NCBI GenBank assembly: GCA_031396205.1
Contig: JANNKH010000017.1
Location: 40,198 to 104,197, forward strand
From: CAISIP01 sp031396205
Lineage (GTDB): Bacteria; Pseudomonadota; Gammaproteobacteria; Burkholderiales; Burkholderiaceae_C
Length of the DNA stretch: 64,000 nucleotides
Direction of reading: 5' to 3'
Below, in pieces: positions 1-9,356 of the stretch. A program made the translations under genes and the position numbers. The notes beneath the pieces were generated by a model, which worked only from the letters and a program-made list of their open reading frames with translations, ran no database searches and had not been told where the DNA came from. How positions within the stretch are numbered: position 1 is the first letter of the stretch; every line of letters begins with the position of its first letter.

Positions 1-2
1 AA

Positions 3-1079
3 CTGCGCAGTTGGGACCCGCTGTGGGCCAACGCCGCGGTCTATGCCGAATTGGCCCGGGACAGCTGGCGTACCGGCAACGGGCTCGACAAGCTGCGCGT
101 GTGGTTCAAGCCACCCGGCTGGCGCCCGGCCGATGTCGCAACGCGCTGGCCCAAGCCCGCCTTCGACCTGGCCCGGGTGCGGGTGTACGACCCGCCCGTT
201 GACCGAACCGCGATGACCTTCGTCGGCACTTGCTTCGTTTTGCTGCTGGGGGGGGTATCGGCGCTACTGTGGTCTGCCCACACCCTGAGTGCAACCGCGG
301 TTGGCGTGTGGAGCGCGGCCCTGATCGCCATGTTCTGGGCGCTGGGCGCGGTGCTGCAGGCCCGATTGACCGTACTGGCAGCACTGGTGGTCGCCTCGGC
401 GGCGCTGGCCACCGCCACTGCCGCACTTGGTTTGCAGAACCTGCACTACCTGTTCAAGCCGCTGACAATGGTGTTGGCCATGCTGTTGGTCATACATCGC
501 GGTACCAGCGCCATTGGCAGTCGCAGTGCCAGGCCGATGCAATGGCTGTTGATAGCCGCCTTGTGCGCGTCCATGACCGGCGACGTGTTTCTGATGCTGC
601 CGGGCAACTGGTTCATTCCGGGCCTGGCCGCATTCCTGGTCGGGCACCTGTTCTATATCGCGCTGTTCCGGCAACAGCAAGCATGGTTTCCCAACCGCGG
701 GGCCCTGGCAACGGTGCTGGCCGTGGGCGCTGCAATGCTGGCCATCTTGTGGAGCAACCTGGGTGAGCCCGGGCTCAAGGCCGCAGTCGGTACGTATGTC
801 GTGGTGATCAGCCTGATGGCCGCACAGGCTGTCGGCCGCGCCAGCGTGCTGCGCGACAGACACGCCGCACTGGTGGCGGCAGGCGCCTGCATGTTCATGC
901 TGAGCGACACGCTGATTGCGATCAACCGGTTTATTGCGCCGCTGCCACTGGCAAGCCTGTGGATTTTGGCCACTTACTATCTGGCGCAGGTGCTGATCGT
1001 GCTGCATACTTGCGCGCACGGTATGGTCAATTCCAATGCGCCGGCTGACAGTGTTGCGTCAGCACGCTTGCAGGCCTGA
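3..1079 (+). CDS. Sterol desaturase C-terminus fused to YhhN/TMEM86-like membrane domain (5' partial)
   Basis: The reading frame is open from the left edge of the window, so this is the 3' part of a longer gene; no start is assigned. The first ~60 residues carry WFKPPGWRPADVA and FDLARVRVYDPPV, which I recognise as the conserved tail of bacterial sterol desaturase/fatty acid hydroxylase family proteins (di-iron membrane enzymes). The rest is a polytopic membrane domain with YhhN/TMEM86 hallmarks: FKPLTMVLAM, MTGDVFLMLP, GHLFYIALF and FMLSDTLIAI. YhhN-family proteins include lysoplasmalogenases, which cleave the vinyl-ether bond of lysoplasmalogens. The fusion suggests one protein acting on ether or modified membrane lipids; that is inference. 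It converges with the ABC ATPase gene only 8 bases away. Confidence 0.75.
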   Translation: MRSWDPLWANAAVYAELARDSWRTGNGLDKLRVWFKPPGWRPADVATRWPKPAFDLARVRVYDPPVDRTAMTFVGTCFVLLLGGVSALLWSAHTLSATAVGVWSAALIAMFWALGAVLQARLTVLAALVVASAALATATAALGLQNLHYLFKPLTMVLAMLLVIHRGTSAIGSRSARPMQWLLIAALCASMTGDVFLMLPGNWFIPGLAAFLVGHLFYIALFRQQQAWFPNRGALATVLAVGAAMLAILWSNLGEPGLKAAVGTYVVVISLMAAQAVGRASVLRDRHAALVAAGACMFMLSDTLIAINRFIAPLPLASLWILATYYLAQVLIVLHTCAHGMVNSNAPADSVASARLQA

Positions 1080-1080
1080 G

Positions 1081-1100
1081 CGGCGGGTCAAGGCCCGCCG
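1081..1100. terminator. GC-rich hairpin between convergent genes
   Basis: Perfect 7-bp arms (CGGCGGG and CCCGCCG) around a 6-base loop lie at the meeting point of two convergent genes and overlap the ATPase stop codon. There is no T-tract on either side, so it may only be a weak or Rho-assisted terminator. Confidence 0.35.
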
Positions 1101-1870
1101 GTAGTGGCGTTCGCTGATGCAACCGCCTCGTCCCGCGCGATCGTTCCGTCTATCAGCTCGACCAGCCGATCACAGCGCGCCGCCAGCCGCGGATCGTGGG
1201 TGACCACGACAAACGAGGTTCCACGCTCGCTGTGCATGCGCCGCAGTTCCTTGAACACCTCGTCCGACGATGCGGTATCCAGGTTGCCGGTCGGTTCGTC
1301 GGCCAGCACCAGCGGCGGATCGAACACCAGGGCGCGGGCGATTGCCACGCGTTGCTGCATGCCGCCGGACAACTCGGACGGGCGCTTGTCCATCGCCTTG
1401 GCCAATCCGACGGCCGCCAGCAGCTCGCGCGCGCGCTCGCGCTGCTGGCCACTGACATGGCCCTCGCGGATCAGGCCCGGCATGGTGACATTTTCCAGCG
1501 CGGTGAATGCCGGCAACAGGTGGTGGAACTGGAACACGAAGCCCAGCGTGTCGCGGCGCAGCAGGGTCAGCGCCCGATCATCGAGCGTTTCCACGGCGCT
1601 GCCATTGATGCGATAGGCGCCGCTGGTCATGCGCTCGAGCAGGCCGACGATGTTGAGCAAGGTGCTCTTGCCTGAACCTGACGGTCCGATCAGCGCAACA
1701 AATTCGCCGCGCTTGATCGTCAATGACAGCCCATGCAGCACTTCTGCTTCGCTGGCAAGGCCGATGTTGTAGGACTTGCGCACTTCGGCCAGTTCGACCA
1801 GTGGGGCGGACACCGCCTTGGCATCGCCGCCCGGCACGCTCTGGAGGTCGGTAGTCGCCACCACAGGCAT
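1088..1870 (-). CDS. ABC transporter ATP-binding protein (LolD/MacB type)
   Basis: Cytoplasmic ATPase of a type VII (MacB/Lol-like) ABC system, 260 aa. The sequence shows Walker A GPSGSGKST (about 62-70), the Q-loop region FQFHHLLPAF, the signature LSGGMQQR (about 167-174), Walker B LVLADEP (about 187-193) and an H-loop in VVTHD. It is closest in form to LolD, but the neighbours are one permease and one periplasmic adaptor, not LolC/LolE, so a tripartite efflux role is more likely than lipoprotein release. It lies 3 bases downstream of the permease gene in a three-gene operon. A poorly conserved N-terminal extension of ~22 residues precedes the domain, so a later start is possible. Confidence 0.88.
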   Translation of the reverse strand: MPVVATTDLQSVPGGDAKAVSAPLVELAEVRKSYNIGLASEAEVLHGLSLTIKRGEFVALIGPSGSGKSTLLNIVGLLERMTSGAYRINGSAVETLDDRALTLLRRDTLGFVFQFHHLLPAFTALENVTMPGLIREGHVSGQQRERARELLAAVGLAKAMDKRPSELSGGMQQRVAIARALVFDPPLVLADEPTGNLDTASSDEVFKELRRMHSERGTSFVVVTHDPRLAARCDRLVELIDGTIARDEAVASANATTGGP

Positions 1871-1873
1871 CGG

Positions 1874-3106
1874 TCAGATCCGGATCGCCTGCGCCGGATC
1901 CATCGCCGCGGCGCGGCGTGCCGGTGCAATCGCCGCCAGCACGCCACACACGCTGGCGATCAAAGCCACCTGCACGGCCAGCGATGGCGGCAGGGTAATG
2001 GCAAACAACGGCTGGCCATCCGACCCGCGCACGAAGGTCGTGAACAGGAAGATCATCAGCAGCGCCAGCCCCAGCCCCAGCACCGACCCCACCGCGCCAA
2101 CGATGCCGCCCTGCACCAGAAATACCCGCACCATCTGGCCCCGGGTCGCACCCATCGCGCGCAAGATGCCGATCTCGCGTCGTTTTTGCACCACCGATAC
2201 CACCAGCACGCTGGCAATGCCCAATACCACGACGATGAGCACAATGATCCGGATCAGCCCGGTGCTGACCGACTGCGCGTTGAGCGCCGACACCAGTTGT
2301 GCGTTGGTCTCCTGCCAGCTTTCGACCTTGTACGGAAACTGGCGCCGCATCTGCTGCGCCATGGTCTGCGCGCCCCAGACATCGGCGAGCGTCATGTCCA
2401 GGCTGGTCGCGCCACCCGGCAATCCGAGCAGGCTTTGGGCCAGGCGCAGTGGTACGATCACGGTACGCCGGTTCAGTTCGCGCACGCCCAGGTCCACCAG
2501 CGCGGTCACGCGCACTGTCTCGCTGACCGCGCCGGTCAACACCGTCAGTCGGTCGCCGGGCCGCAATCCGAGGTCGGCCGCCAGCGCGATGCCGATGATG
2601 CCTTCGCCCGGCTCGAGACGGGCGGTACCGGCCACCACCTTCTCGCGCAACCGCACCACCCGGTCGTACCGGTCCAGGTCCACACCCGACAGGGCAATCG
2701 ACTGGGTGGCCTCGCCGCGCACTGCCAGGCCGCCGCCGGCCACGATGGGCGACACGGCGGCTACTCCGGGCCAGCCTTCGAGCAGCGGCAGCAACGACTG
2801 CCAGTTGGAGACCGACCGCAGTCGCTGCGCCTTGGCCTGCGTGTCGCTGAGCACCAGGATACCGGCATCGGTGACACGCGCCGGCGTGACCACATCGTCG
2901 CGCGATTGCAGCGTCACATGCGGCTGGCTGCCCAGCGTCTTGTCGAAGGTATTCTTCTGCAGGCCGGTCACCAACGCAGAGATGTAGGCGATCACCGCAA
3001 CGCCTGCGGCGACACCGACCATGATCAGTGCGGTTTGCAGTCGGCCTTCGCGCAGGAAACGCACCGCCACGCGGGTTTCGAATCCGAGCCAGGCATGCAG
3101 CGCCAT
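1874..3106 (-). CDS. ABC transporter permease (FtsX/MacB family)
   Basis: 410-aa inner-membrane permease. An N-terminal transmembrane helix (about 22-45, ALIMVGVAAGVAVIAYISAL) is followed by a large periplasmic domain and three C-terminal helices with the FtsX-like arrangement, including the IGILRAMGATRGQMVRVFL motif that contacts the ATPase. Four helices with a big periplasmic loop is the MacB/LolC plan. The C-terminus (ARRAAAMDPAQAIR) is typical of the family. The start ATG is 4 bases after the adaptor stop, so translation is probably coupled. Together with its neighbours it should form an envelope exporter of unknown substrate. Confidence 0.87.
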   Translation of the reverse strand: MALHAWLGFETRVAVRFLREGRLQTALIMVGVAAGVAVIAYISALVTGLQKNTFDKTLGSQPHVTLQSRDDVVTPARVTDAGILVLSDTQAKAQRLRSVSNWQSLLPLLEGWPGVAAVSPIVAGGGLAVRGEATQSIALSGVDLDRYDRVVRLREKVVAGTARLEPGEGIIGIALAADLGLRPGDRLTVLTGAVSETVRVTALVDLGVRELNRRTVIVPLRLAQSLLGLPGGATSLDMTLADVWGAQTMAQQMRRQFPYKVESWQETNAQLVSALNAQSVSTGLIRIIVLIVVVLGIASVLVVSVVQKRREIGILRAMGATRGQMVRVFLVQGGIVGAVGSVLGLGLALLMIFLFTTFVRGSDGQPLFAITLPPSLAVQVALIASVCGVLAAIAPARRAAAMDPAQAIRI

Positions 3107-3110
3107 GGTG

Positions 3111-4394
3111 CTAGCGCCCCATCATGTTGGTCAGCTGCGCGGCACCGCCGCCGGCCGCGCCGGTGCCGATCTGACCGGCTTGCAGATCGGCAGCCACGAT
3201 CCTGGCCCGCACCCGCTGCCCTACCGGTCGCGCCGTGTCGAGCAGGATATGGTCGCCTTCGCCCAGACCTTCTCGCACCTCGGCGGCGCTCAGGGTGCGC
3301 AAGCCCAGGCGCACGCTGCGCTCTTCGATGCGTCCGTCCTGCACCACCCGGACCCGGGCGGCGCTGGCATCGGCCGACGGAATCAGTGCTGCGATCGGAA
3401 CTACCAGCGCGCGCGCACGCCTACCGGTCTCGACCTCGATCGACAGGGTCATGTCCTGGCGCAGGAATGGCGGTGCCGCGCCCTGCAGAGTGAACTTGAC
3501 CTCGATCGCGCCCCGTTGCGGGTCCACCGCGGGCGATATCGACACGACCCGAGCAGCGAAGCGGCGGCCCGGGTAGGCGTCGGCCACCACGGCGGCGCTC
3601 TGGCCCACGGCCAACTGGTCGAGGAATCGTTCGTCAACCTGGGCGCTGAGCTGGGTCGGGCCATCCAGCGCCAGCGTCAGCAGGGCCTTGCCCGGTTGCA
3701 CGATCTGACCCGGTTCAACCTGCCGCGACAGCACCTGCGCGTCGGCCGGCGCGCGCAATCGGGTCTGCGCCAACCGGGCTTGAGCGGCCACGACGCTGGC
3801 CTGCGCCAATGCGCTTTGCGCCTGCGCCTGCACGATCTCGGCGCCTGCATCACCAACGGCCTGCGCCTGGAACCGCGCCGCGTCAAGTTGAGCAGCGGCA
3901 ACGTCGCGGGCCCGGCGGGCTTCGTCCATGCGGGATGGACTCAGAAAACCCTGCGCCACCAATTGCGCAACCCGGGCGAATTCCGTGCGCGCCGCATCCT
4001 GGGCCGCCTGTGCCTGGGCCACGCCGGCCTGTGCGGCGCCACGACCGGTACTGCGCAAACCCGCCAACCGCGCGCCAGCCTGCTGCTGCGACGCCTGGGT
4101 CTGGACCAGCGCGGCACGCAACTCGCGCGACTCAAGCTCCACAAGCACGGCCTCGGCCTGCACCTGCGCACCTTCGGTCACGAGCACCCGCTCGACCCGG
4201 CCGGTCAGCGTGCTGCCGACCTCAACCCGCGACAAGGCCTCGACCCGGGCCGAAAACTGCAGGGTGCGCACCAACGGCGCGAATTGCAGCTCGACCACAT
4301 CGACCAGCGGTGGGCGCTGCATCCACAACACGCCGGCGCCAGCGGCCAGAGCCACCAGCGCAAGCACCACCAGACCACGTATCCAGCGCCGCAT
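3111..4394 (-). CDS. Periplasmic adaptor (HlyD/MacA-type membrane fusion protein)
   Basis: 427 aa. An N-terminal membrane anchor (LVVLALVALAAGAGVLW) is followed by a lipoyl/barrel-sandwich half-motif, a long Ala/Gln-rich coiled-coil hairpin (about 85-215), the second lipoyl half and a beta-barrel domain. This is the layout of MacA/HlyD adaptors linking an inner-membrane transporter to an outer-membrane channel. First gene of the adaptor-permease-ATPase operon; no outer-membrane TolC-like gene is next to it. The ATG start lies 8 bases beyond the ruvB stop, so it could be cotranscribed with ruvB. Confidence 0.85.
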   Translation of the reverse strand: MRRWIRGLVVLALVALAAGAGVLWMQRPPLVDVVELQFAPLVRTLQFSARVEALSRVEVGSTLTGRVERVLVTEGAQVQAEAVLVELESRELRAALVQTQASQQQAGARLAGLRSTGRGAAQAGVAQAQAAQDAARTEFARVAQLVAQGFLSPSRMDEARRARDVAAAQLDAARFQAQAVGDAGAEIVQAQAQSALAQASVVAAQARLAQTRLRAPADAQVLSRQVEPGQIVQPGKALLTLALDGPTQLSAQVDERFLDQLAVGQSAAVVADAYPGRRFAARVVSISPAVDPQRGAIEVKFTLQGAAPPFLRQDMTLSIEVETGRRARALVVPIAALIPSADASAARVRVVQDGRIEERSVRLGLRTLSAAEVREGLGEGDHILLDTARPVGQRVRARIVAADLQAGQIGTGAAGGGAAQLTNMMGR

Positions 4395-4402
4395 CCTGGC
4401 GC

Positions 4403-5464
<1,062 letters not shown>

Positions 5465-5575
5465 GCGTCACGCAGCGCCCGGTAGGCGCAAAAAAGATTG
5501 TCCGACTATACTGCGCGCCCTGCGGGCCCAGCCGGTGGCACTCAAGATGCAGCCGAAAGCTGCCGATAGACGTCC

Positions 5576-6619
5576 ATGGCCCTGACTGTCCCCTCCCATC
5601 CTGTTCGCCCATTCGTTTCCCGCTCACTGATGCACGTGCTGCTGCTGAGCCTGTGCGCCGGGCCCATGCTCGCCCTGGCAAACGACGCTGTCGACAAGCC
5701 TGCTGCGCCACCTACCGCCAAGCAGATCGGCCAACAGGTACGCAACGCGCTGGCAGCCGGCGTTACGCCCGCAAAGGAAATGATCGTCGGAGCCGGTGGC
5801 GCAGCCGCCGCGCCAGCCAGCGGCGCCATTGCCAACCCCAAGACCAGTCGCCAGTACATTCGCGCCAAGGCTGCCGCTCTGGCGGCACGCAAGGAGCCGA
5901 TCGAGGAAATCATCGAGTCGTCACACCGCATGGGGGAGGTGCATTGGGACTATGAGGGCCAAAATGGCCCTCAGGCCTGGGCCAGGCTCAAGCCCGAGTT
6001 CGCGACCTGCGCAAGCGGCAAGCAACAGTCACCGATCAACATCGACGACTCCATCACGCTGCGCGGGCCGGCCGAGGCGATCGGCTTTGACTACAACACC
6101 AGTAGCGCAACGGTCGCCAACAACGGTCACACCATCCAGATCGACGTGACCGGCGACAACGGCATCATGGTGCGCGGTTCGCGCTTCCAGTTGCTGCAGC
6201 TGCACTTTCACCATCCCAGCGAAGAACGCATCAATCACCGCAATTTCGCCATGGTCGCCCACCTGGTGCACCGGGACTATATGAGCCGACTGGCCGTGGT
6301 GGCCATCCTGCTGGAACCCGGTCCAGCCAATCCGGTGATCGACAAATTCTGGACTTACATGCCGCTGGGCAAGGGCGACCGGGTGGCCATGCCGGCGGCC
6401 TCGGTCGAACTCGCCAAACTCCTGCCCAAGGACCAGCGCTACTACCAGTTCATGGGGTCGCTGACCACGCCACCCTGTTCGGAAGAGGTGCTGTGGATGA
6501 TCCTCAAGCAGCCAGTGACGCTAAGCCACCAGCAGATGCGCCTGTTCGCGCAGCAGTTTCCGAACAACGCCCGACCGGTACAGCCGATCAATGGGCGGGT
6601 GATTCGGGACGCGCAGTAG
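5576..6619 (+). CDS. Secreted alpha-carbonic anhydrase with N-terminal extension
   Basis: 347 aa. A hydrophobic signal segment (about 17-36, HVLLLSLCAGPMLALA) is followed by an ~80-residue Ala/Pro/Lys-rich stretch and then a complete alpha-class domain beginning near HWDYEGQNGPQAW. The zinc ligands are the two histidines in LQLHFHHPSE (about 210 and 212) and the last one in AHLVH (about 229). QQSPINI and GSLTTPPCSE are diagnostic family motifs. It converts CO2 and bicarbonate in the periplasm or outside the cell. The start used is the first ATG of the frame; an internal ATG just before the hydrophobic segment would give a shorter signal peptide. Divergent from ruvB, it is monocistronic and faces ruvA. 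Confidence 0.93.
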   Translation: MALTVPSHPVRPFVSRSLMHVLLLSLCAGPMLALANDAVDKPAAPPTAKQIGQQVRNALAAGVTPAKEMIVGAGGAAAAPASGAIANPKTSRQYIRAKAAALAARKEPIEEIIESSHRMGEVHWDYEGQNGPQAWARLKPEFATCASGKQQSPINIDDSITLRGPAEAIGFDYNTSSATVANNGHTIQIDVTGDNGIMVRGSRFQLLQLHFHHPSEERINHRNFAMVAHLVHRDYMSRLAVVAILLEPGPANPVIDKFWTYMPLGKGDRVAMPAASVELAKLLPKDQRYYQFMGSLTTPPCSEEVLWMILKQPVTLSHQQMRLFAQQFPNNARPVQPINGRVIRDAQ

Positions 6620-6644
6620 TCGCATCGACCGACAAGCAACTATT

Positions 6645-6703
6645 CGTTCACCATGGGCCTGTCGAAGGGCATGTGCCCAGTTCGACCAGCTCAAGCCGAA
6701 CGG
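6645..6703. repeat. Dispersed-repeat-like palindromic element
   Basis: The short gap between the convergent carbonic anhydrase and ruvA genes contains the blocks CGTTCACCATGGGCCTGTCG and GTTCGACCAGCTCAAGCCGA. They look like the two arms of the GTTCGACAAGCTCA-type intergenic repeat scattered through many betaproteobacterial genomes. Only one copy is seen in this window, so the repeat status rests on resemblance. Confidence 0.45.
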
Positions 6704-6737
6704 TGTCGTGGACCTCTTTGGTCGCTGGTCACCAGGT

Positions 6738-7313
6738 TCAGGCCCTTGACAGCGACTTGAGCGCCATCTTGATGCCCTCACTCACGCCCACACCGGCCGG
6801 CAGGGCCTTTTGCGAAAGTGCGGCCTCCTTGTCGCTGTAACCGAGCGCCACAAGCGCCTGCAGGATATCGACCTGGGCATCATGGGCCACGCCGACCGGT
6901 GTGCCGATGTCGGCACCGAGCTTGCCCCTGAGTTCGAGCAGCAGCCGTTCGGCCGTTTTCTTGCCGATGCCCGGCACCTTGACCAGGCGCCCCGATTCCT
7001 GGGCCGTCACCGCGTGCGCCAGGTCCGCAACGGTCATGCCCGACAACACCGCCAGTGCAGTGCGTGGACCGACACCCGATATCTTGATCAGCTGGCGGAA
7101 CGACTCGCGCTCGGCCGGAGTTTCGAACCCGTACAACACCTGGGCATCCTCGCGCACGACGAAATGGGTCAGCAGGCTGACCGGCTCGCCACGGGCGGGC
7201 AGGTTGTAATAGGTACTCATGGGCACGAACACCTCATATCCCACGCCATGGCACTCCACCAATACCTGTGGCGGGCTCTTCTCGCCCAATGTGCCGGTCA
7301 ACTTGCCTATCAT
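6738..7313 (-). CDS. ruvA: Holliday junction DNA helicase subunit RuvA
   Basis: 191 aa, normal length. The N-terminal OB fold starts MIGKLTGTL. The helix-hairpin-helix core has ISGVGPRTALAVLSG and VPGIGKKTAERLLLEL, the two DNA-binding HhH motifs, and the C-terminal domain III (ALVALGYSDKEAA) is the part that contacts RuvB. It forms the tetramer that holds the four-way junction open. Transcribed away from phoH. Confidence 0.97.
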   Translation of the reverse strand: MIGKLTGTLGEKSPPQVLVECHGVGYEVFVPMSTYYNLPARGEPVSLLTHFVVREDAQVLYGFETPAERESFRQLIKISGVGPRTALAVLSGMTVADLAHAVTAQESGRLVKVPGIGKKTAERLLLELRGKLGADIGTPVGVAHDAQVDILQALVALGYSDKEAALSQKALPAGVGVSEGIKMALKSLSRA

Positions 7314-7374
7314 CGGTTAACCTGTCCTTCCCAGTACCGGGCACCACCGCGGTACCCACGCCGGAATTATCAAC

Positions 7375-8361
7375 GTGATCCTTCGCCATCTTTTCTCGCC
7401 GCCCGACAATACCCGCCTGACCCATCTGTGCGGGCCGATGGACGAACACCTGCGCACGATCGAGACCGCACTGCAGGTGAAGATCGCACACCGGCATGAG
7501 CAGTTCAAGGTCGATGGGCCCAAGGACAAGGCGCAGCGTGGCATGGAAATGCTGCAGGCCCTGTACGAAATGGCGGCCCGTCCGATCGACGCGACCACGG
7601 TGCAGTTGATGCTGGCCGGCGACAGCCGCATGGACGATGCCGACTCTCCCAACCTGCAGACCCGGCGTGCCGACCTCAAGCCCCGCACGCCCAACCAGGC
7701 GACCTACCTGGACAGCATCGCCCAGCATGACGTTACCTTCGGCATCGGCCCGGCCGGCACCGGCAAGACGTATCTGGCCGTGGCTTGCGCGGTCGATGCG
7801 CAGCAGCGCAGCGCCGTGCAGCGCATCGTGCTGACGCGTCCGGCGGTGGAGGCCGGTGAACGGCTGGGCTTCCTGCCCGGCGATCTGAACCAGAAGATCG
7901 ATCCCTACCTACGCCCGCTGTACGACGCACTATACGACCTGATGGGATTCGATGCGGTGCAAAAGGCATTCGAACGCCAGGCGATCGAAGTCGCGCCGTT
8001 GGCATTCATGCGCGGACGCACGCTGAACAACGCCTTCATCATCCTGGACGAAGCCCAGAACACCACGCCCGAACAAATGAAGATGTTCCTTACCCGCATC
8101 GGCTTTGGCGCCAAGGCGGTGGTGACGGGCGACGTCAGCCAGATCGACCTGCCCAAGTCGCAACTCAGCGGTCTTGTCGAGGCCGAACAGATACTGCGCC
8201 GGGTCGAGGGCATCGCAATCTGTCGCCTGACCAGTGCCGATGTCGTCCGTCACCCGCTGGTGGCGCGCATCGTCGACGCCTACGATATGCGGCGCCAACC
8301 ACCCGAAGAAGTGCCCGTCAGGGTCTCTGGCCGAAGCGCCGCGCGCAAGCGCTCGGCCTGA
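7375..8361 (+). CDS. ybeZ: PhoH-family ATPase (YbeZ)
   Basis: 328 aa. The N-terminus is FSPPDNTRLTHLCGPMDEHL, a typical PhoH start, reached from a GTG codon. Walker A is GIGPAGTGKTYLAVA (about 122-136) and Walker B is FIILDEAQNTTPEQMKMFL. PhoH-like proteins are RNA-associated ATPases; the link to YbeY, encoded immediately downstream, is conserved and points to ribosome/rRNA maturation. The C-terminal tail is basic (SGRSAARKRSA). Confidence 0.94.
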   Translation: MILRHLFSPPDNTRLTHLCGPMDEHLRTIETALQVKIAHRHEQFKVDGPKDKAQRGMEMLQALYEMAARPIDATTVQLMLAGDSRMDDADSPNLQTRRADLKPRTPNQATYLDSIAQHDVTFGIGPAGTGKTYLAVACAVDAQQRSAVQRIVLTRPAVEAGERLGFLPGDLNQKIDPYLRPLYDALYDLMGFDAVQKAFERQAIEVAPLAFMRGRTLNNAFIILDEAQNTTPEQMKMFLTRIGFGAKAVVTGDVSQIDLPKSQLSGLVEAEQILRRVEGIAICRLTSADVVRHPLVARIVDAYDMRRQPPEEVPVRVSGRSAARKRSA

Positions 8362-8376
8362 GTCACGGTGCACCGC

Positions 8377-8832
8377 ATGCTTGCGCAACTGGGCCTGTCA
8401 CTGCAATTCGCGTTGGCCCATGGCGCCGGCGAACACCGCACCGCCCTGCCGCGCCACAAGGTCAGGCGCTGGATTCGCCATGCGCTCGCTGGCGACGCGC
8501 AGATCACGGTGCGCGTCGTCGACGCAGCGGAAGGTCGCGCGCTGAACCGCAACTACCGGCACAAGGACTACGCCACCAATGTGCTGACCTTTGGCTACGG
8601 CGGCGCGCCTTTGAGTGCCGACCTGGTGCTGTGCGCACCGGTTGTCGAGCGCGAGGCGCAGCAGTTGGGCCGTGCGCTGCAGGACCACTACGCCCACCTG
8701 ATCGTGCACGGAAGCCTGCATGCCCAGGGCTGGGACCATGAAACCAGCGCCTCCGATGCCCGCAAGATGGAAGCGCGCGAAACACGCATCCTGGCCGCAC
8801 TGGGTTTCGACAACCCGTACCCGCAGGCCTAG
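8377..8832 (+). CDS. ybeY: rRNA maturation endoribonuclease YbeY
   Basis: 151 aa from the ATG used here; an in-frame GTG 9 bases earlier (8368) is an alternative. The zinc-binding signature HGSLHAQGWDHE near the C-terminus matches the family HGxLHxxGyDH pattern, and DYATNVLTFGYG is the other conserved block. It processes the 3' end of 16S rRNA and takes part in ribosome quality control. It lies 15 bases after ybeZ, the standard ybeZ-ybeY pair. No strong ribosome binding site is visible before either start, which suggests coupling to ybeZ. Confidence 0.95.
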   Translation: MLAQLGLSLQFALAHGAGEHRTALPRHKVRRWIRHALAGDAQITVRVVDAAEGRALNRNYRHKDYATNVLTFGYGGAPLSADLVLCAPVVEREAQQLGRALQDHYAHLIVHGSLHAQGWDHETSASDARKMEARETRILAALGFDNPYPQA

Positions 8833-8906
8833 ACGCACAGCCTGCGGCAAGGGCCGACTGGTACGCCGCACGGGGACTGCCTGACGACATCCCACGGCGC
8901 GCAGCG

Positions 8907-9356
8907 TCACTGCGATGGATCGATCCGCAGCGGAATCGTTACCGGCCCGTCATTGACAAGGGCCACCTGCATCTCGGCCCCGAACCGGCCGTTGTGTACC
9001 ACCGGATGCGCCGCGCGTGCCTGATCCAGGAAATACTCATACAGGCGCAGGCCCAGTTCCGGCGGGGCCGCCTTGGTAAAGCCGGGCCGATTGCCACTCA
9101 ACGTATCCGCCGCCAACGTGAACTGGCTGACCACCAGCAAACCGCCTGCAATGTCCTGCACGCTGCGGTTCATCTTGCCATCGGCGTCTGCGAAGACGCG
9201 CAGCTTGAGTATCTTGGCCAGCATCCGATCGGCGTGGCGCTCGGCGTCGAGCGGTTCGGCACACAGCAACACCAACAGGCCGGCGCCAATCTGGCCAATC
9301 ACCGCGTCATTGACCGTTACGCTGGCCTGGCGCACGCGTTGCAGCAGGGCAATCAA
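8907..9356 (-). CDS. dtd: D-aminoacyl-tRNA deacylase
   Basis: 149 aa, normal length. Family motifs SQFTLAADT (about 78-86) and GPVTIPLRI at the C-terminus are present. The enzyme removes D-amino acids, and glycine from tRNA-Ala, by an RNA-based mechanism in the cytoplasm. Its ATG overlaps the stop codon of the upstream cation transporter gene (ATGA), so the two are translationally coupled. Confidence 0.97.
   Translation of the reverse strand: MIALLQRVRQASVTVNDAVIGQIGAGLLVLLCAEPLDAERHADRMLAKILKLRVFADADGKMNRSVQDIAGGLLVVSQFTLAADTLSGNRPGFTKAAPPELGLRLYEYFLDQARAAHPVVHNGRFGAEMQVALVNDGPVTIPLRIDPSQ

Noticed and set aside
1733..3493. 586-codon plus-strand open frame
   Set aside because: Antisense to the ABC ATPase, permease and adaptor genes. 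It is an artefact of high GC; the translation is low-complexity His/Arg/Gln-rich.
1088..4394. LolCDE lipoprotein release system
   Set aside because: There is only one permease, and an HlyD/MacA-type adaptor replaces the second one, so a MacAB-like exporter is the better reading.
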